A DNA stretch of 64,000 bases, from NCBI RefSeq assembly GCF_900103615.1, contig NZ_FNGW01000003.1:186001-250000 (forward strand), written 5' to 3'. The notes under the pieces are model-generated. The model saw only the letters and a list, made by a program, of their open reading frames with translations. It made no database searches and was not told the origin of the DNA. Positions 25,289 through 33,899 of the stretch are shown piece after piece. The stretch is from Romboutsia lituseburensis DSM 797 (GTDB lineage Bacteria > Bacillota > Clostridia > Peptostreptococcales > Peptostreptococcaceae). The position numbers and the translations under genes are program-made. Every line of letters starts with the position of its first letter. The first letter of the stretch is position 1.

Positions 25289-27001
25289 ATGAAGATGATG
25301 TGGAGGTACGTATTAAAATATAAACTTCAATTCATAGCAAGAATAGTTACTATTTCATTAGTAGCTCTAGCAAGTATTTGCTTTGACTTTTTAATGGGGT
25401 TTATAGTCGATATATTTTCACAAGGTCAGGTAGATAAATTTTTACCTATAACAATTATGAGTATATCGCTCATAGTGATAATGTTTTTAACAGAATACAT
25501 AGATGGATTAGTTATGTCTAATTATATTAAAAATACTGTAAATTATTTAAGAACAGATATATTTTCTAAAATAATTAATAAAGATATAAGAGATTTTTCC
25601 CTTGATAATAGTGGGAAATATATATCAATTCTATACAATGATATAAAGATTATAGAAGAAAGTTTTTTCAATAATATTTTTCAAGTTATATCATCATTTA
25701 TATCGTTTATTATATCCTTAATAGTATTATTTTCTATAAGTCCATTAATCGTGGTATTTATAACTGTATTTGGTATTCTTGGATTTATAATACCAAATTC
25801 ACTTTCAAAAAAATTAATATTGGAAAAAAATAAATACTCAACAACTTTAGAAGAAATAACTTCAGTAACTAAAGATTTATTTTCTGGATTTGAAGTAATA
25901 AAAGGCTTTAATATTAGTAGTAAAATAAATTCAGTTTTTAAAAAGTCATCAATTAATGTAGAGAATTCAAAGAAAAAATGCTCTATATTAGAGTCAATTA
26001 TTAGAGGCTTTTCATTATCTTTTAGCGTAACTATATATTTAGGTGTATTATTAGTTGGTGGATACCTAATGTATAAACAAAATATTTCTGTGGGAACTGC
26101 AATAATAATAATACAACTTAGTACTCATATAGTTGGGCCAGTAAAAACAAGTATATCGTTAATTAATCAAATTAAGTCAGTATCTTTAATTGCAGATAAA
26201 ATAGAAAATATATTAGAAAATTCTAATTGTAATAATGAAAGTACAAGTTTAGAAAATTTTGATCAATCTATAAAAATAAAAAATCTAAGTTTTTCGTATA
26301 CAGAAGAAAGAAGAGCATTAGAAAATATAAATCTTACGTTAGAAAAAGATAAAAAATATGCAATAGTGGGTGAAAGTGGTTGTGGAAAAAGTACTCTAAT
26401 AAAGTTACTTATGAGATATTATAATGACTATGATGGAGAAATAACAATAGATAATAAAGATATAAAGTCTATTTATAGCTCTAATTTATATAAAAATATA
26501 TCTATGATACAGCAAAATGTATTTATGTTTGATGATACAATTAAAGAAAATATAAGATTATTTTCAAATCACACAGATGAAAAAGTTTTAGATACTTGTA
26601 AAAGAGCAGGAATTATAAATTTAATAGAAAGATTGCCTAATGGAATAGATTCACTAGTAGGTGAAAATGGAAATAAGTTATCTGGAGGAGAAAAGCAAAG
26701 AATTGCAATTGCGAGATCTCTTATAAATGATACAAAAATACTTATACTAGATGAATCTACATCTGCATTAGATAATGAAACTGCATATAACTTAGAAAAT
26801 TCGTTGTTAAGCTTGGAAGATTTAACTTTAATAGTAGTTACCCATAAGCTTATAAAGAGTATTTTATTAAAGTATGATGAAATAATTGTTATGAAAGAAG
26901 GAAAAGTTATAGAAAAAGGAAGTTTCGAATCGTTAATAAATTTAAAAGGCTATTTTTATAGCTTGTACTATATACAAAGTGACGAGTTAGATTCTATATA
27001 A
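25289..27001 (+). CDS. ABC transporter, fused permease and ATPase
   Basis: Half-transporter of 570 residues that probably works as a homodimer in export. About six transmembrane helices lie in residues 10-290. The nucleotide-binding domain has Walker A GESGCGKST (361-369), Q-loop IQQNVFMFDD, signature LSGGEKQRIAIARSL, Walker B ILILDEST and H-loop VVTHKL. The architecture is that of the MsbA/LmrA/peptide-exporter group, but no C39 peptidase domain is present. GGGGGGTG lies before the ATG. Only one half-transporter is encoded, with no adjacent partner, bacteriocin or two-component genes, so the cargo is unknown. Confidence 0.9.
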   Translation: MKMMWRYVLKYKLQFIARIVTISLVALASICFDFLMGFIVDIFSQGQVDKFLPITIMSISLIVIMFLTEYIDGLVMSNYIKNTVNYLRTDIFSKIINKDIRDFSLDNSGKYISILYNDIKIIEESFFNNIFQVISSFISFIISLIVLFSISPLIVVFITVFGILGFIIPNSLSKKLILEKNKYSTTLEEITSVTKDLFSGFEVIKGFNISSKINSVFKKSSINVENSKKKCSILESIIRGFSLSFSVTIYLGVLLVGGYLMYKQNISVGTAIIIIQLSTHIVGPVKTSISLINQIKSVSLIADKIENILENSNCNNESTSLENFDQSIKIKNLSFSYTEERRALENINLTLEKDKKYAIVGESGCGKSTLIKLLMRYYNDYDGEITIDNKDIKSIYSSNLYKNISMIQQNVFMFDDTIKENIRLFSNHTDEKVLDTCKRAGIINLIERLPNGIDSLVGENGNKLSGGEKQRIAIARSLINDTKILILDESTSALDNETAYNLENSLLSLEDLTLIVVTHKLIKSILLKYDEIIVMKEGKVIEKGSFESLINLKGYFYSLYYIQSDELDSI

Positions 27002-27020
27002 AATATAATAAAAATAAAAT

Positions 27021-27060
27021 AAAAAGATATAGGTAACTATTGTTTACTTATATCTTTTTT
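27021..27060 (+). terminator. Intrinsic terminator after ABC transporter gene
   Basis: AAAAAGATATAGGTAA pairs (one G-T) with TTTACTTATATCTTTTT, ending in T6 at 27055-27060. The T-run is also the left edge of a repeat module. Confidence 0.8.
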
Positions 27061-27105
27061 ACGTATAAGGAAATTATGGTTATATTATCATTGAAGATAA
27101 GTAAC
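27055..27105 (+). repeat. Repeat 5' module, solo copy
   Basis: TTTTTTACGTATAAGGAAATT and, 29 nt after AAGG, GATAAGT. This is the arrangement seen at 30411, 30550 and 47464. The 3' hairpin module is absent or too decayed to recognise. It directly abuts a terminator T-run. Confidence 0.6.
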
Positions 27106-27210
27106 TTAAATGTAGCGATATAAATTAAATCAGGAACAAATCTATTTACATAAAAATATTATATAAGTATTGAAACTGAAATTTAATATATTAAGAAAGG
27201 TAGTGATAAT

Positions 27211-28320
27211 TTGAGCCTATGTGACTATAAAGAACTTAGAGGGGTATGGATAACAACAGTGTATGGAATAGATTGGCCTAAAACAACAAATGATCCAAAA
27301 GCTCAGCAAAAAGAATTTATAGAAATATTAGATACATTACAAGATTTGAATTTTAATACCGTGTTTGTCCAAATAAGACCCGAGTCTGATGCATTTTATA
27401 ATTCATATATAAATCCATGGTCAAAGTATATTACAGGAGAACAAGGGAAAAAGCCTTCATATGATCCATTAAAATTTATGATTAGAGAAACTCACAAAAG
27501 AGGGATGGATTTTCATGCATGGTTAAATCCATATAGAGTAACAAATAAAGGAACGGATTTAGATAAACTATATAAACTTCATCCAGCAAAATTAAACCCT
27601 GAATGGTTAATAGAATATGACGATGCATTGTTTTATGACCCAGAAAATCCTGAAGTTATAAGATATATAGCTACAACAGTTTTTGAAATAGTAAAAAATT
27701 ATTATGTTGATGGGATACACTTTGATGATTACTTTTATCCATACAACTACCCTTTACCAAAAGGAGAAGATAAAGAAGGTGAGATAGCAAACAATAGAAG
27801 AGAAGCAGTTAATGATATGATTAGATTGGTTTATAAAGCAATAAAATCAACTAGAGAATGTATGCAATTTGGGGTTAGCCCTTTTGGAGTATGGAAAAAT
27901 AAATCCACTGATCCAAGTGGGTCAGATACTAACAATTTAGAAAGTTATTATGATATTTACGTAGATAGTGTTAAATGGATAGATGAGAAAATAATAGACT
28001 ATATAGCACCTCAGATATATTGGACAATAGGTAACAAAAGTAGTTCATATGAAGCTTCTATAAAATGGTGGTCTGATAGAGTAAAAAATAGTGGGGTAGA
28101 TTTATATATCGGGCAAAACATAAGTAATGTAGAGATAGCTAAAGAGATAGATAAGCAAATAGAGATTAATAGAAAATATTGTGAAGTAGAGGGTAGTATA
28201 TTTTTTAGCATGAAAGATATAGAAGAAAATACAGGAAATGTTATAGAGAGTTTTAAAAAATTATATAGCTGCGAAGCTGATATACCATATGATGGTTGTA
28301 CTTATGGTGATAATAAATAA
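27211..28320 (+). CDS. Glycosyl-hydrolase-like 10 (DUF187/YngK-type) protein
   Basis: TIM-barrel protein of 369 residues related to the YngK/GHL10 group. Segments LRGVWITTVYGIDWP at the start, FVQIRPESDAFY, HAWLNPYRV, GIHFDDYFYPY and IAPQIYW mark the successive barrel strands; Asp pairs in GIHFDDY are the likely catalytic acids. Characterised relatives are exported or lipid-anchored and act on cell-surface glycans. This one starts directly with the barrel at TTG 27211 (AAAGGTAG upstream) and has no signal peptide, so it would be cytosolic. Glycan specificity is unknown. A single-gene unit with a terminator. Confidence 0.85.
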   Translation: MSLCDYKELRGVWITTVYGIDWPKTTNDPKAQQKEFIEILDTLQDLNFNTVFVQIRPESDAFYNSYINPWSKYITGEQGKKPSYDPLKFMIRETHKRGMDFHAWLNPYRVTNKGTDLDKLYKLHPAKLNPEWLIEYDDALFYDPENPEVIRYIATTVFEIVKNYYVDGIHFDDYFYPYNYPLPKGEDKEGEIANNRREAVNDMIRLVYKAIKSTRECMQFGVSPFGVWKNKSTDPSGSDTNNLESYYDIYVDSVKWIDEKIIDYIAPQIYWTIGNKSSSYEASIKWWSDRVKNSGVDLYIGQNISNVEIAKEIDKQIEINRKYCEVEGSIFFSMKDIEENTGNVIESFKKLYSCEADIPYDGCTYGDNK

Positions 28321-28350
28321 TTATCTGTATGATTGGTAAATGTAAATATA

Positions 28351-28385
28351 AAAAGAGATATTGTATTTCAATATCTCTTTTTATA
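28351..28385. terminator. Bidirectional terminator
   Basis: AAAAGAGATATTG pairs perfectly with CAATATCTCTTTT (28351-28363 with 28369-28381). It lies between the convergent GHL10-like gene and the minus-strand gene ending at 28408. Confidence 0.85.
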
Positions 28386-28407
28386 TTTAAGAAATAAAAG
28401 CAAAAAC

Positions 28408-29157
28408 TTATAGTAAAAGAGGAATAAGTGATCCTAAATCTAATAAATTTTCTTCACTTAGACATACTATTTTTTTATTTTTATTTGTTATAAATTTAAA
28501 TATTTTTTCATAGTCTGGATGTTTTTTTATGTCACCGAAAAATGCAATAGTATCATTAGATATGCTCCCACTACAACCTCCTATAAAGCCATAATTCATA
28601 TCAAATAAATCTATAAAGCCTTGGGTAATAAGCAAGCAATCAATATCAAATTCTGAACAAGCCTTCACAATTCCTTCATCAGAAGTTATTATAGATTTTT
28701 CATCAACAATACAAATTGAACATTTACTATAACCTTGTTTTACATCTATCTTTTGTATTTTATTTTTGTTTATAAATTCTAAAATTTTAGGGTCAGTGTA
28801 CTTAAAATTATGTATTGCATAATTTCCAAATAAAGCAACATTGTAGCTTATATTATATGGATATTTATTTTGTATTAAGGAACTACCTTTAATTACATTA
28901 AATCCATAATTTTTTAATGTTTTTAAATAATAATCATAAACATTAGGTGCAACAACTATATTATTATCATATAATTTACAAAGGCTTATATCTGGATGAC
29001 ATTTGATTGCATTATATGTGTTAGGACATTCTGTAGTTTCTATAATTTTAATACCTAAATCAAGTAAAGTATTTTGCATATTATGCGTTATTCTTTTATC
29101 TACCACTGCTACAGACAATGGCCCGTTAGCTAAAAATGATTCTTTAACAAATTTCAT
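28408..29157 (-). CDS. GME-fold-like (DUF6873-type) protein
   Basis: 249-residue protein. The repeating short alpha/beta units, for example NAIKCHPDISLCKLYDN, HNFKYTDPKIL and GYSKCSICIVDEKSII, followed by LITQGFIDLFDMNYGFIGGCSGSIS with a terminal-region Cys, suggest the guanidino-group-modifying (GME, pentein) fold, as in the uncharacterised DUF6873 group. The HPD near residue 54 and GGCSG near residue 200 would be the candidate active-site His/Asp and Cys, by inference only. No signal peptide. It follows a 72-codon ORF by 11 bp, forming a two-gene unit. I rate the fold call as tentative. Confidence 0.55.
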   Translation of the reverse strand: MKFVKESFLANGPLSVAVVDKRITHNMQNTLLDLGIKIIETTECPNTYNAIKCHPDISLCKLYDNNIVVAPNVYDYYLKTLKNYGFNVIKGSSLIQNKYPYNISYNVALFGNYAIHNFKYTDPKILEFINKNKIQKIDVKQGYSKCSICIVDEKSIITSDEGIVKACSEFDIDCLLITQGFIDLFDMNYGFIGGCSGSISNDTIAFFGDIKKHPDYEKIFKFITNKNKKIVCLSEENLLDLGSLIPLLL

Positions 29158-29168
29158 AACAATAGCCT

Positions 29169-29384
29169 TTAGTCATTTAATATTTCTATAAGTTTTATAT
29201 TATTTTTATCAATGGAAAATGAACTTCCTAATTCTTTACTAGATAAAGTTAGTAAAGCTACATTTTCACCACTATTAAATTGTTCCATCCAGTCAATTAA
29301 AGAGTTAAAGTTTCTTATATTATCTCTTTCTACGATTTTTACAAAATCGTTTTTAAATACAATTCTTATCTTATTTAACTTCAT
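29169..29384 (-). CDS. Small hypothetical protein
   Basis: About 71 residues starting MKLNKIRIVFKNDFVKI and ending IKLIEILND. The frame opens at 29396, but the AGGATGG site fits the ATG at 29384 better. The composition looks like a compact alpha/beta protein with LIDWMEQF as a helix. It lies 11 bp upstream of the GME-fold-like gene on the same strand and was probably kept for co-expression. No family recognised. An ORF on the other strand over the same bases looks spurious. Confidence 0.6.
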   Translation of the reverse strand: MKLNKIRIVFKNDFVKIVERDNIRNFNSLIDWMEQFNSGENVALLTLSSKELGSSFSIDKNNIKLIEILND

Positions 29385-29477
29385 TTTTTTCACCATCCTA
29401 TATAATAAATATTTTATATCAAAAACAAAAATTATAATAGGGTGGTTTGAAGTTTTTATTAATACGGAGGTATTATT

Positions 29478-29999
29478 ATGAAAAAAATATTACTTTTATT
29501 AATCATAATCATAGGTATTTTAATTTTAATTGTAGGTTGTACTGAGAAACATTTTAACCAAATTATGAATGAAGGTAAAATAGCTGTAGAAAGAGGAGAT
29601 TATGAAACTGCTAAGGAAAAGTTTAATTTAGCAACATTTGAAAAGCGAGATAATAAAGAGGCAAAAGCTCTATTGAATCAAGCTAGTAATGTAATAGAAG
29701 GTAAACAATTAGAAAGCGAAGGATACTTTAAAGAAGCCAAAAATATGTATGATAATATAAATAATATAGATAGTCAATATAATAAGATTAAGATAGAAGG
29801 TAAACATCTAAGTTTAAATATGAGCAAAGAACTTGAAAAGGAAGATGAAAGTAGAGAATTTCTAAAAGAACTAAAAAGATGTGCCCTAGATGTTAAAAAT
29901 TTACTGGCCGATTTAGAAGCAAATAATTTGAACGAACATATAAATAAAGATTTAGAAAATATAGTTGATAATATTGAGTATTATAGTAATACTAAATAG
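29478..29999 (+). CDS. TPR-like lipoprotein
   Basis: 173 residues. MKK, a long Leu/Ile-rich stretch and IVGC (Cys21) form a lipoprotein signal, so the protein is anchored outside the membrane. The mature part is helical and charged, with two tetratricopeptide-like repeats (GKIAVERGDYETAKEKFNLA and ESEGYFKEAKNMYDNI) about 40 residues apart, implying protein binding. GGAGG precedes the ATG. Divergent from the small minus-strand gene. Function unknown. Confidence 0.75.
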   Translation: MKKILLLLIIIIGILILIVGCTEKHFNQIMNEGKIAVERGDYETAKEKFNLATFEKRDNKEAKALLNQASNVIEGKQLESEGYFKEAKNMYDNINNIDSQYNKIKIEGKHLSLNMSKELEKEDESREFLKELKRCALDVKNLLADLEANNLNEHINKDLENIVDNIEYYSNTK

Positions 30000-30150
30000 A
30001 TAACAAATTTTAAAAATTTAATATAGATATGTAAGATTAAAATTATTTAGATTGAGATATTTTATCTATAACTCGTATAATATATATACTTTTTAAGAAA
30101 AATATACTTGACCATTTAATAATTAAAGCATAATTTTAGGAGGGTTAAGT

Positions 30151-30369
30151 ATGAAAAAATCTATTAATAATCAAAATGCTAAAGAAGCTTTAAATCAAAT
30201 GAAATTAGAAATTTCAAATGAGCTAGGTGTTGAAAGTAATCATAATGGTGCAAGTAAAAGTGCCTATCAAAATGGAGTTATAGGTGGTAAAGTAGGAGGC
30301 CAAATGAGTAAAAGGCTAGTTGAAATGGGAGAAGAAATACTGCTTAGCCAATATAATAATAAAAAGTAG
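30151..30369 (+). CDS. Small acid-soluble spore protein, alpha/beta type
   Basis: A 72-residue DNA-coating spore protein. The family blocks are present: ALNQMKLEISNELGVE with the GPR protease-cleavage-like E/L region, then NGVIGGKVGGQMSKRLVEMGE. The spacing and length match SASP alpha/beta proteins, which bind forespore DNA in an A-like form and protect it from UV and chemicals. AGGAGG lies before the ATG. Sigma-G control is expected; a loose match (GAGATA, then CGTATAA near 30074) is not strong. This gene is the best evidence that the organism sporulates. Confidence 0.93.
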   Translation: MKKSINNQNAKEALNQMKLEISNELGVESNHNGASKSAYQNGVIGGKVGGQMSKRLVEMGEEILLSQYNNKK

Positions 30370-30378
30370 AGATTTTTT

Positions 30379-30416
30379 AATAGCTATACTAAGTAAACTT
30401 AGTATAGCTATTTTTT
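30379..30416 (+). terminator. Intrinsic terminator after SASP gene
   Basis: A perfect 15-bp stem (30379-30393 with 30398-30412, loop TAAA) followed by T6 that merges with the left end of a repeat copy. Confidence 0.85.
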
Positions 30417-30555
30417 ATGCTTAAGGATATTATGATACTTAATTTTGTGTGGATAACTCATGAAAGTAAGTTATATCAACAAATTGGTTTTAGGCATAAA
30501 AAACATTTTGAGCAACGTACGAAGTCGTTGGCGACAGGAGCGAAGCGACTTTTTT
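30411..30555 (+). repeat. Interspersed modular repeat, full copy A
   Basis: The 5' module runs from TTTTTTATGCTTAAGGA to TGTGGATAACTCATG (DnaA-box-like TGTGGATAA at 30448-30456). The 3' module has GAGCAACGTACGAAGTCG followed by GCGACAGGAGCGAAGCGAC and a T-run. The same order and spacing recur at 38559 and 47464. No ORF, terminal transposase or target duplication is evident. A second 5' module begins in its terminal T-run. Confidence 0.8.
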
Positions 30556-30600
30556 ACATATAAGAAACGTAAGATTACATTATAATTGGGGATAAGTAGT
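30550..30600 (+). repeat. Repeat 5' module abutting copy A
   Basis: TTTTTTACATATAAGAAACG and, 29 nt after AAGA, GATAAGT in GGGGATAAGTAG. It begins in the T-run that ends copy A, giving a head-to-tail arrangement. The 187 bp from here to tldD contain nothing else I can identify. Confidence 0.6.
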
Positions 30601-30787
30601 TTGAAATTAGCTTATAAAGAATATAAAAATTTTATACTAAAAGCTAAGTTACTTTAATAATAATAGTAATGAAAATAAACTAAAAAGTAAATTTATCTAT
30701 GTTTGATAAAAAAAGATTTAATTTGGTTAAATTTACCTTATAATAATTATATAAAGAAAATTAAAAAAATAAGATAGGAGGTCAAGT

Positions 30788-32179
30788 ATGATTTCAAAAG
30801 AAATAGCAACTAGAGTTTTAGAAAAATGCTTGATTACAGGTGGAGATTTTGCTGAAATCTTTGAAGAGGACACTATTACAAATTCAATAGGTCTAATAGA
30901 TGAAAAAATAGAAAATGCACTAGGTGGTAGAAGCTATGGTGTGGGTATAAGAATTTTTAAAGGATTTAAGAGTGTATATGCTTACACTAATGATAATAGT
31001 TTAAACTCTCTATTAGATACAGCACATAAAGCAGCATTGGCGTTAGGAAGCCTAAAAGAAGATATAAGTATTACGCTTCATGATACTAAAATCATAACGG
31101 ATATAAATCCTATACAGCTTTATCCAAATGATATTGGATATGATAAAAAAATAGGAGTGATGAAAACTGCATATAAAAGTGCAAAATCATACAGTACAGA
31201 TATATCACAAGTAAGTGTAACTTATATAGATAAAGATCAAAAGGTATTAATAGCAAATACTGAAGGTTTATACACTGAAGATAGAAGAGTAAGAACTAGA
31301 TTAGCTATAAGTTCAGTAGCATCTAAAGGAAATGAAAATCAAACGGGATTCGAAGCACCTGGTGGATGTAAAGGGTTTGAAATATTTGAAGATATAGATC
31401 CAGAGTATCATGCAAAAGAAGCATCAAGGGTCGCAACAACAATGCTTAATGCTAAAAATTGTCCAGCAGGTAAAATGATGGTAGCTATAGATAATGGCTT
31501 TGGAGGAGTAATATTCCATGAAGCATGCGGCCATTCACTAGAGGCAACTGCTGTAGCAAAAGGAAACTCTGTATTTGCAAATAAATTAGGAGAACAAATC
31601 GCATCAACTAAAGTAACGGCTATAGATGATGGAACACTTCAAAATCACTGGGGATCTAGTAATATAGATGATGAAGGAAATAAGACTCAAAGAAATGTGC
31701 TTATAGAAGATGGAATACTAAAATCATATATGATAGATAAATTGAATGGAAGAAGAATGAACATGAACCCAACAGGAAGTTCTCGTAGACAAAACTATAA
31801 ATATGCTCCTACATCAAGAATGACTAATACATATATAGCAGCAGGTGATGATAGACCAGAAGATATAATAAAGTCAATAGACAATGGATTGTATGCTAAA
31901 AAAATGGGTGGAGGATCTGTAAATCCTGTTACAGGAGAATTTAACTTTGCGGTATCAGAAGGATATTTAGTTAAAAATGGTGAAATTGTAGAGCCTGTTA
32001 GAGGTGCTAGCTTAATTGGAAAAGGTAGCGAAGTTTTAATGAATATAGACATGGTTGGAAATAACCTAAAACAAGCACAAGGTATGTGTGGATCATCATC
32101 AGGAAGTATACCAACTAATGTAGGTCAGCCAATGGTTAGAGTAAAAGAAATTACAGTTGGTGGAAGATCGGAGGAGTAG
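30788..32179 (+). CDS. tldD: Metalloprotease TldD
   Basis: Catalytic subunit of the TldD/TldE protease, which degrades or matures unfolded and modified peptides in the cytosol. The zinc motif HEACGH occurs in GVIFHEACGHSLEA near residue 243, and downstream GSSRRQNYKYAPTSRMTNTYI and GGGSVNPVTGEFNFAVSEG are conserved in the family. Length is 463 residues. AGGAGG lies before the ATG. It is separated from tldE by only 2 bp. Bacteriocin or RiPP maturation is a known role of the pair, but no precursor gene is nearby. Confidence 0.94.
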   Translation: MISKEIATRVLEKCLITGGDFAEIFEEDTITNSIGLIDEKIENALGGRSYGVGIRIFKGFKSVYAYTNDNSLNSLLDTAHKAALALGSLKEDISITLHDTKIITDINPIQLYPNDIGYDKKIGVMKTAYKSAKSYSTDISQVSVTYIDKDQKVLIANTEGLYTEDRRVRTRLAISSVASKGNENQTGFEAPGGCKGFEIFEDIDPEYHAKEASRVATTMLNAKNCPAGKMMVAIDNGFGGVIFHEACGHSLEATAVAKGNSVFANKLGEQIASTKVTAIDDGTLQNHWGSSNIDDEGNKTQRNVLIEDGILKSYMIDKLNGRRMNMNPTGSSRRQNYKYAPTSRMTNTYIAAGDDRPEDIIKSIDNGLYAKKMGGGSVNPVTGEFNFAVSEGYLVKNGEIVEPVRGASLIGKGSEVLMNIDMVGNNLKQAQGMCGSSSGSIPTNVGQPMVRVKEITVGGRSEE

Positions 32180-32181
32180 CT

Positions 32182-33522
32182 ATGGAATTTAAAAGTTTTA
32201 AAAAAATGTTATTAAAAAAAGGTATAGAAGCTGGATTTGAAGAGTGTGAAATATACTTTAGTGAAGGCGAAAGTATAAGCATAAGTGTATATGAGGGAGA
32301 AGTTGAAAAATATAGTTTAGATAAAGCATTTGGTTTATCATTTAGAGGTAAATTAAATGGCAAAATAGGATATTCATTTACAGAAATAATGGATTTTGAT
32401 GCAATAAATATGTTAATAAAAAATGCGAAGGAAAGTGCATTATATATAGAAAATGATGATATGCAGTTTATTTATGAAGGTGATAAAAAATATGAAAAAG
32501 TAAGCTCTTACTCAGAAAAACTTGAGAATATAGATGCTGCTAAAATGATAGAATTAGTTTTAGATGTAGAAAAAGAAACAAAACTATATGAAAATGTAGT
32601 AAATATTAATGGATGTAAAATATCATATAGTTCATCTAATTATGGAATATACAATACAAAAGGGCTAGAGTTAACTAATAAAAGCAATATATTAATGTCT
32701 TATGTTGTTCCAGTAGTAGAAGAAAATGGAGAGAAGCAAGATGGAATAGGATACACTATTGCAAAATCTTTAGATGAAATAGACCCTAAAACAATTGCTA
32801 AACAAGGAGTTAAAGAAGCTATCTCAAAATTAAATGGAAAAATTATACCATCAGGAAACTACAAAACTATACTATATAATGAAGCGATGGTTTCTCTTAT
32901 TGGAACTTTTGCAGACATATTTAGTGCAGACTCAGCGCAAAAAGGTCTTTCTCTATTGAAAGATAAAGAAGGGGAGATCATTGCAAATGAAATAGTTACA
33001 ATAGTGGATAATCCTTTACTAGAAGATGGATTAGCATCTACTCCATTTGATGATGAAGGAGTAGCTACTTTCAAAAAAGAAATAGTATCTCAAGGAAAGT
33101 TAACTACTCTTTTACACAATCTAAAAACTGCTAATAAAGCAAATGTAAAAACTACAGGAAATGGATTTAAAGCATCTTATTCATCTCAAGTTGGAGTTGA
33201 GCCTAGTAACTTATATATAGAAAAAGGTGAAAAATCTTTTGATGAACTTATGGGCTTAGTTGGAGAAGGAGTTGTTATAACTGATTTAGCAGGACTTCAT
33301 TCAGGAGCTAATTCTATAACAGGAGACTTTTCTTTAGCAGCTAAAGGATTTTATATCAAGGATGGTAAGAAAGAATTTCCTATTGAACAAATAACTGTAG
33401 CAGGTAATTACTTTGATTTATTAAAAAATATTGAAGTAATAGGAAATGATTTAAAATTCCCTATGAGCAATGTAGGATCGCCTTCAGTTATAATTAAAGA
33501 ACTTTCTATAGCGGGAAGTTAA
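32182..33522 (+). CDS. tldE: TldE/PmbA-type protease subunit
   Basis: Non-catalytic partner of TldD in a heterodimeric protease. The 446-residue protein has the family course (EIYFSEGESISISVYEGE, GLSFRGKLNGKIGYSFTE, then GLHSGANSITGDFSLAAKGFYIKDG and the final SPSVIIKELSIAG) but no HExxxH zinc motif, as expected of TldE. GGAGGAG overlaps the end of tldD, indicating coupled translation. Confidence 0.92.
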   Translation: MEFKSFKKMLLKKGIEAGFEECEIYFSEGESISISVYEGEVEKYSLDKAFGLSFRGKLNGKIGYSFTEIMDFDAINMLIKNAKESALYIENDDMQFIYEGDKKYEKVSSYSEKLENIDAAKMIELVLDVEKETKLYENVVNINGCKISYSSSNYGIYNTKGLELTNKSNILMSYVVPVVEENGEKQDGIGYTIAKSLDEIDPKTIAKQGVKEAISKLNGKIIPSGNYKTILYNEAMVSLIGTFADIFSADSAQKGLSLLKDKEGEIIANEIVTIVDNPLLEDGLASTPFDDEGVATFKKEIVSQGKLTTLLHNLKTANKANVKTTGNGFKASYSSQVGVEPSNLYIEKGEKSFDELMGLVGEGVVITDLAGLHSGANSITGDFSLAAKGFYIKDGKKEFPIEQITVAGNYFDLLKNIEVIGNDLKFPMSNVGSPSVIIKELSIAGS

Positions 33523-33536
33523 ATAGGAAACTAAAG

Positions 33537-33869
33537 ATGAAAATAGCAATAATGTCATGTAGAAAGCTTATGGGAATGTGTTCTGGCAGTGGATGTTTTG
33601 AAGCTTATAATAATTTAGACGATGCTTTTGATATATACAAAGAAAAGCCGGAACTAGCAAGCTTTTTTTACTGCATAGGATGCAAAGATACTTTAGTAGA
33701 AGGCGAAGATTGGGAACATAAAATGAAACAATTACAAAATAAAAATGTAAAAAATATACACTTAGCTTTATGTACAAAGATTGAATGTGATAATTATAAA
33801 AAGCATGAAAATATATTAAAAAAATATGGATTTAATATAGTTCATGGAAGCCATAAATCTAAAAAGTAA
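33537..33869 (+). CDS. CGGC-domain-like small protein
   Basis: 110-residue cysteine-rich protein. The opening KIAIMSCRKLMGMCSGSGCFEAY, central FFYCIGCKD and the LCTKIECDNYKKHE segment follow the plan of CGGC-domain proteins, which are suspected metal-binding or redox proteins. The family CGGC tetrad is CIGC here. It lies 14 bp after tldE and is probably in the same operon, so a link to the Tld protease, for instance metal supply, is conceivable but unproven. No good Shine-Dalgarno beyond GGAAAC is visible. Confidence 0.7.
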   Translation: MKIAIMSCRKLMGMCSGSGCFEAYNNLDDAFDIYKEKPELASFFYCIGCKDTLVEGEDWEHKMKQLQNKNVKNIHLALCTKIECDNYKKHENILKKYGFNIVHGSHKSKK

Positions 33870-33899
33870 AGAATTATAAATAATATTATTATGTTAACT

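Noticed and set aside
29212-29481. Plus-strand frame of 89 codons preceding the TPR-like lipoprotein
   Set aside because: It overlaps the minus-strand small gene and has no Shine-Dalgarno; composition looks like a shadow frame.
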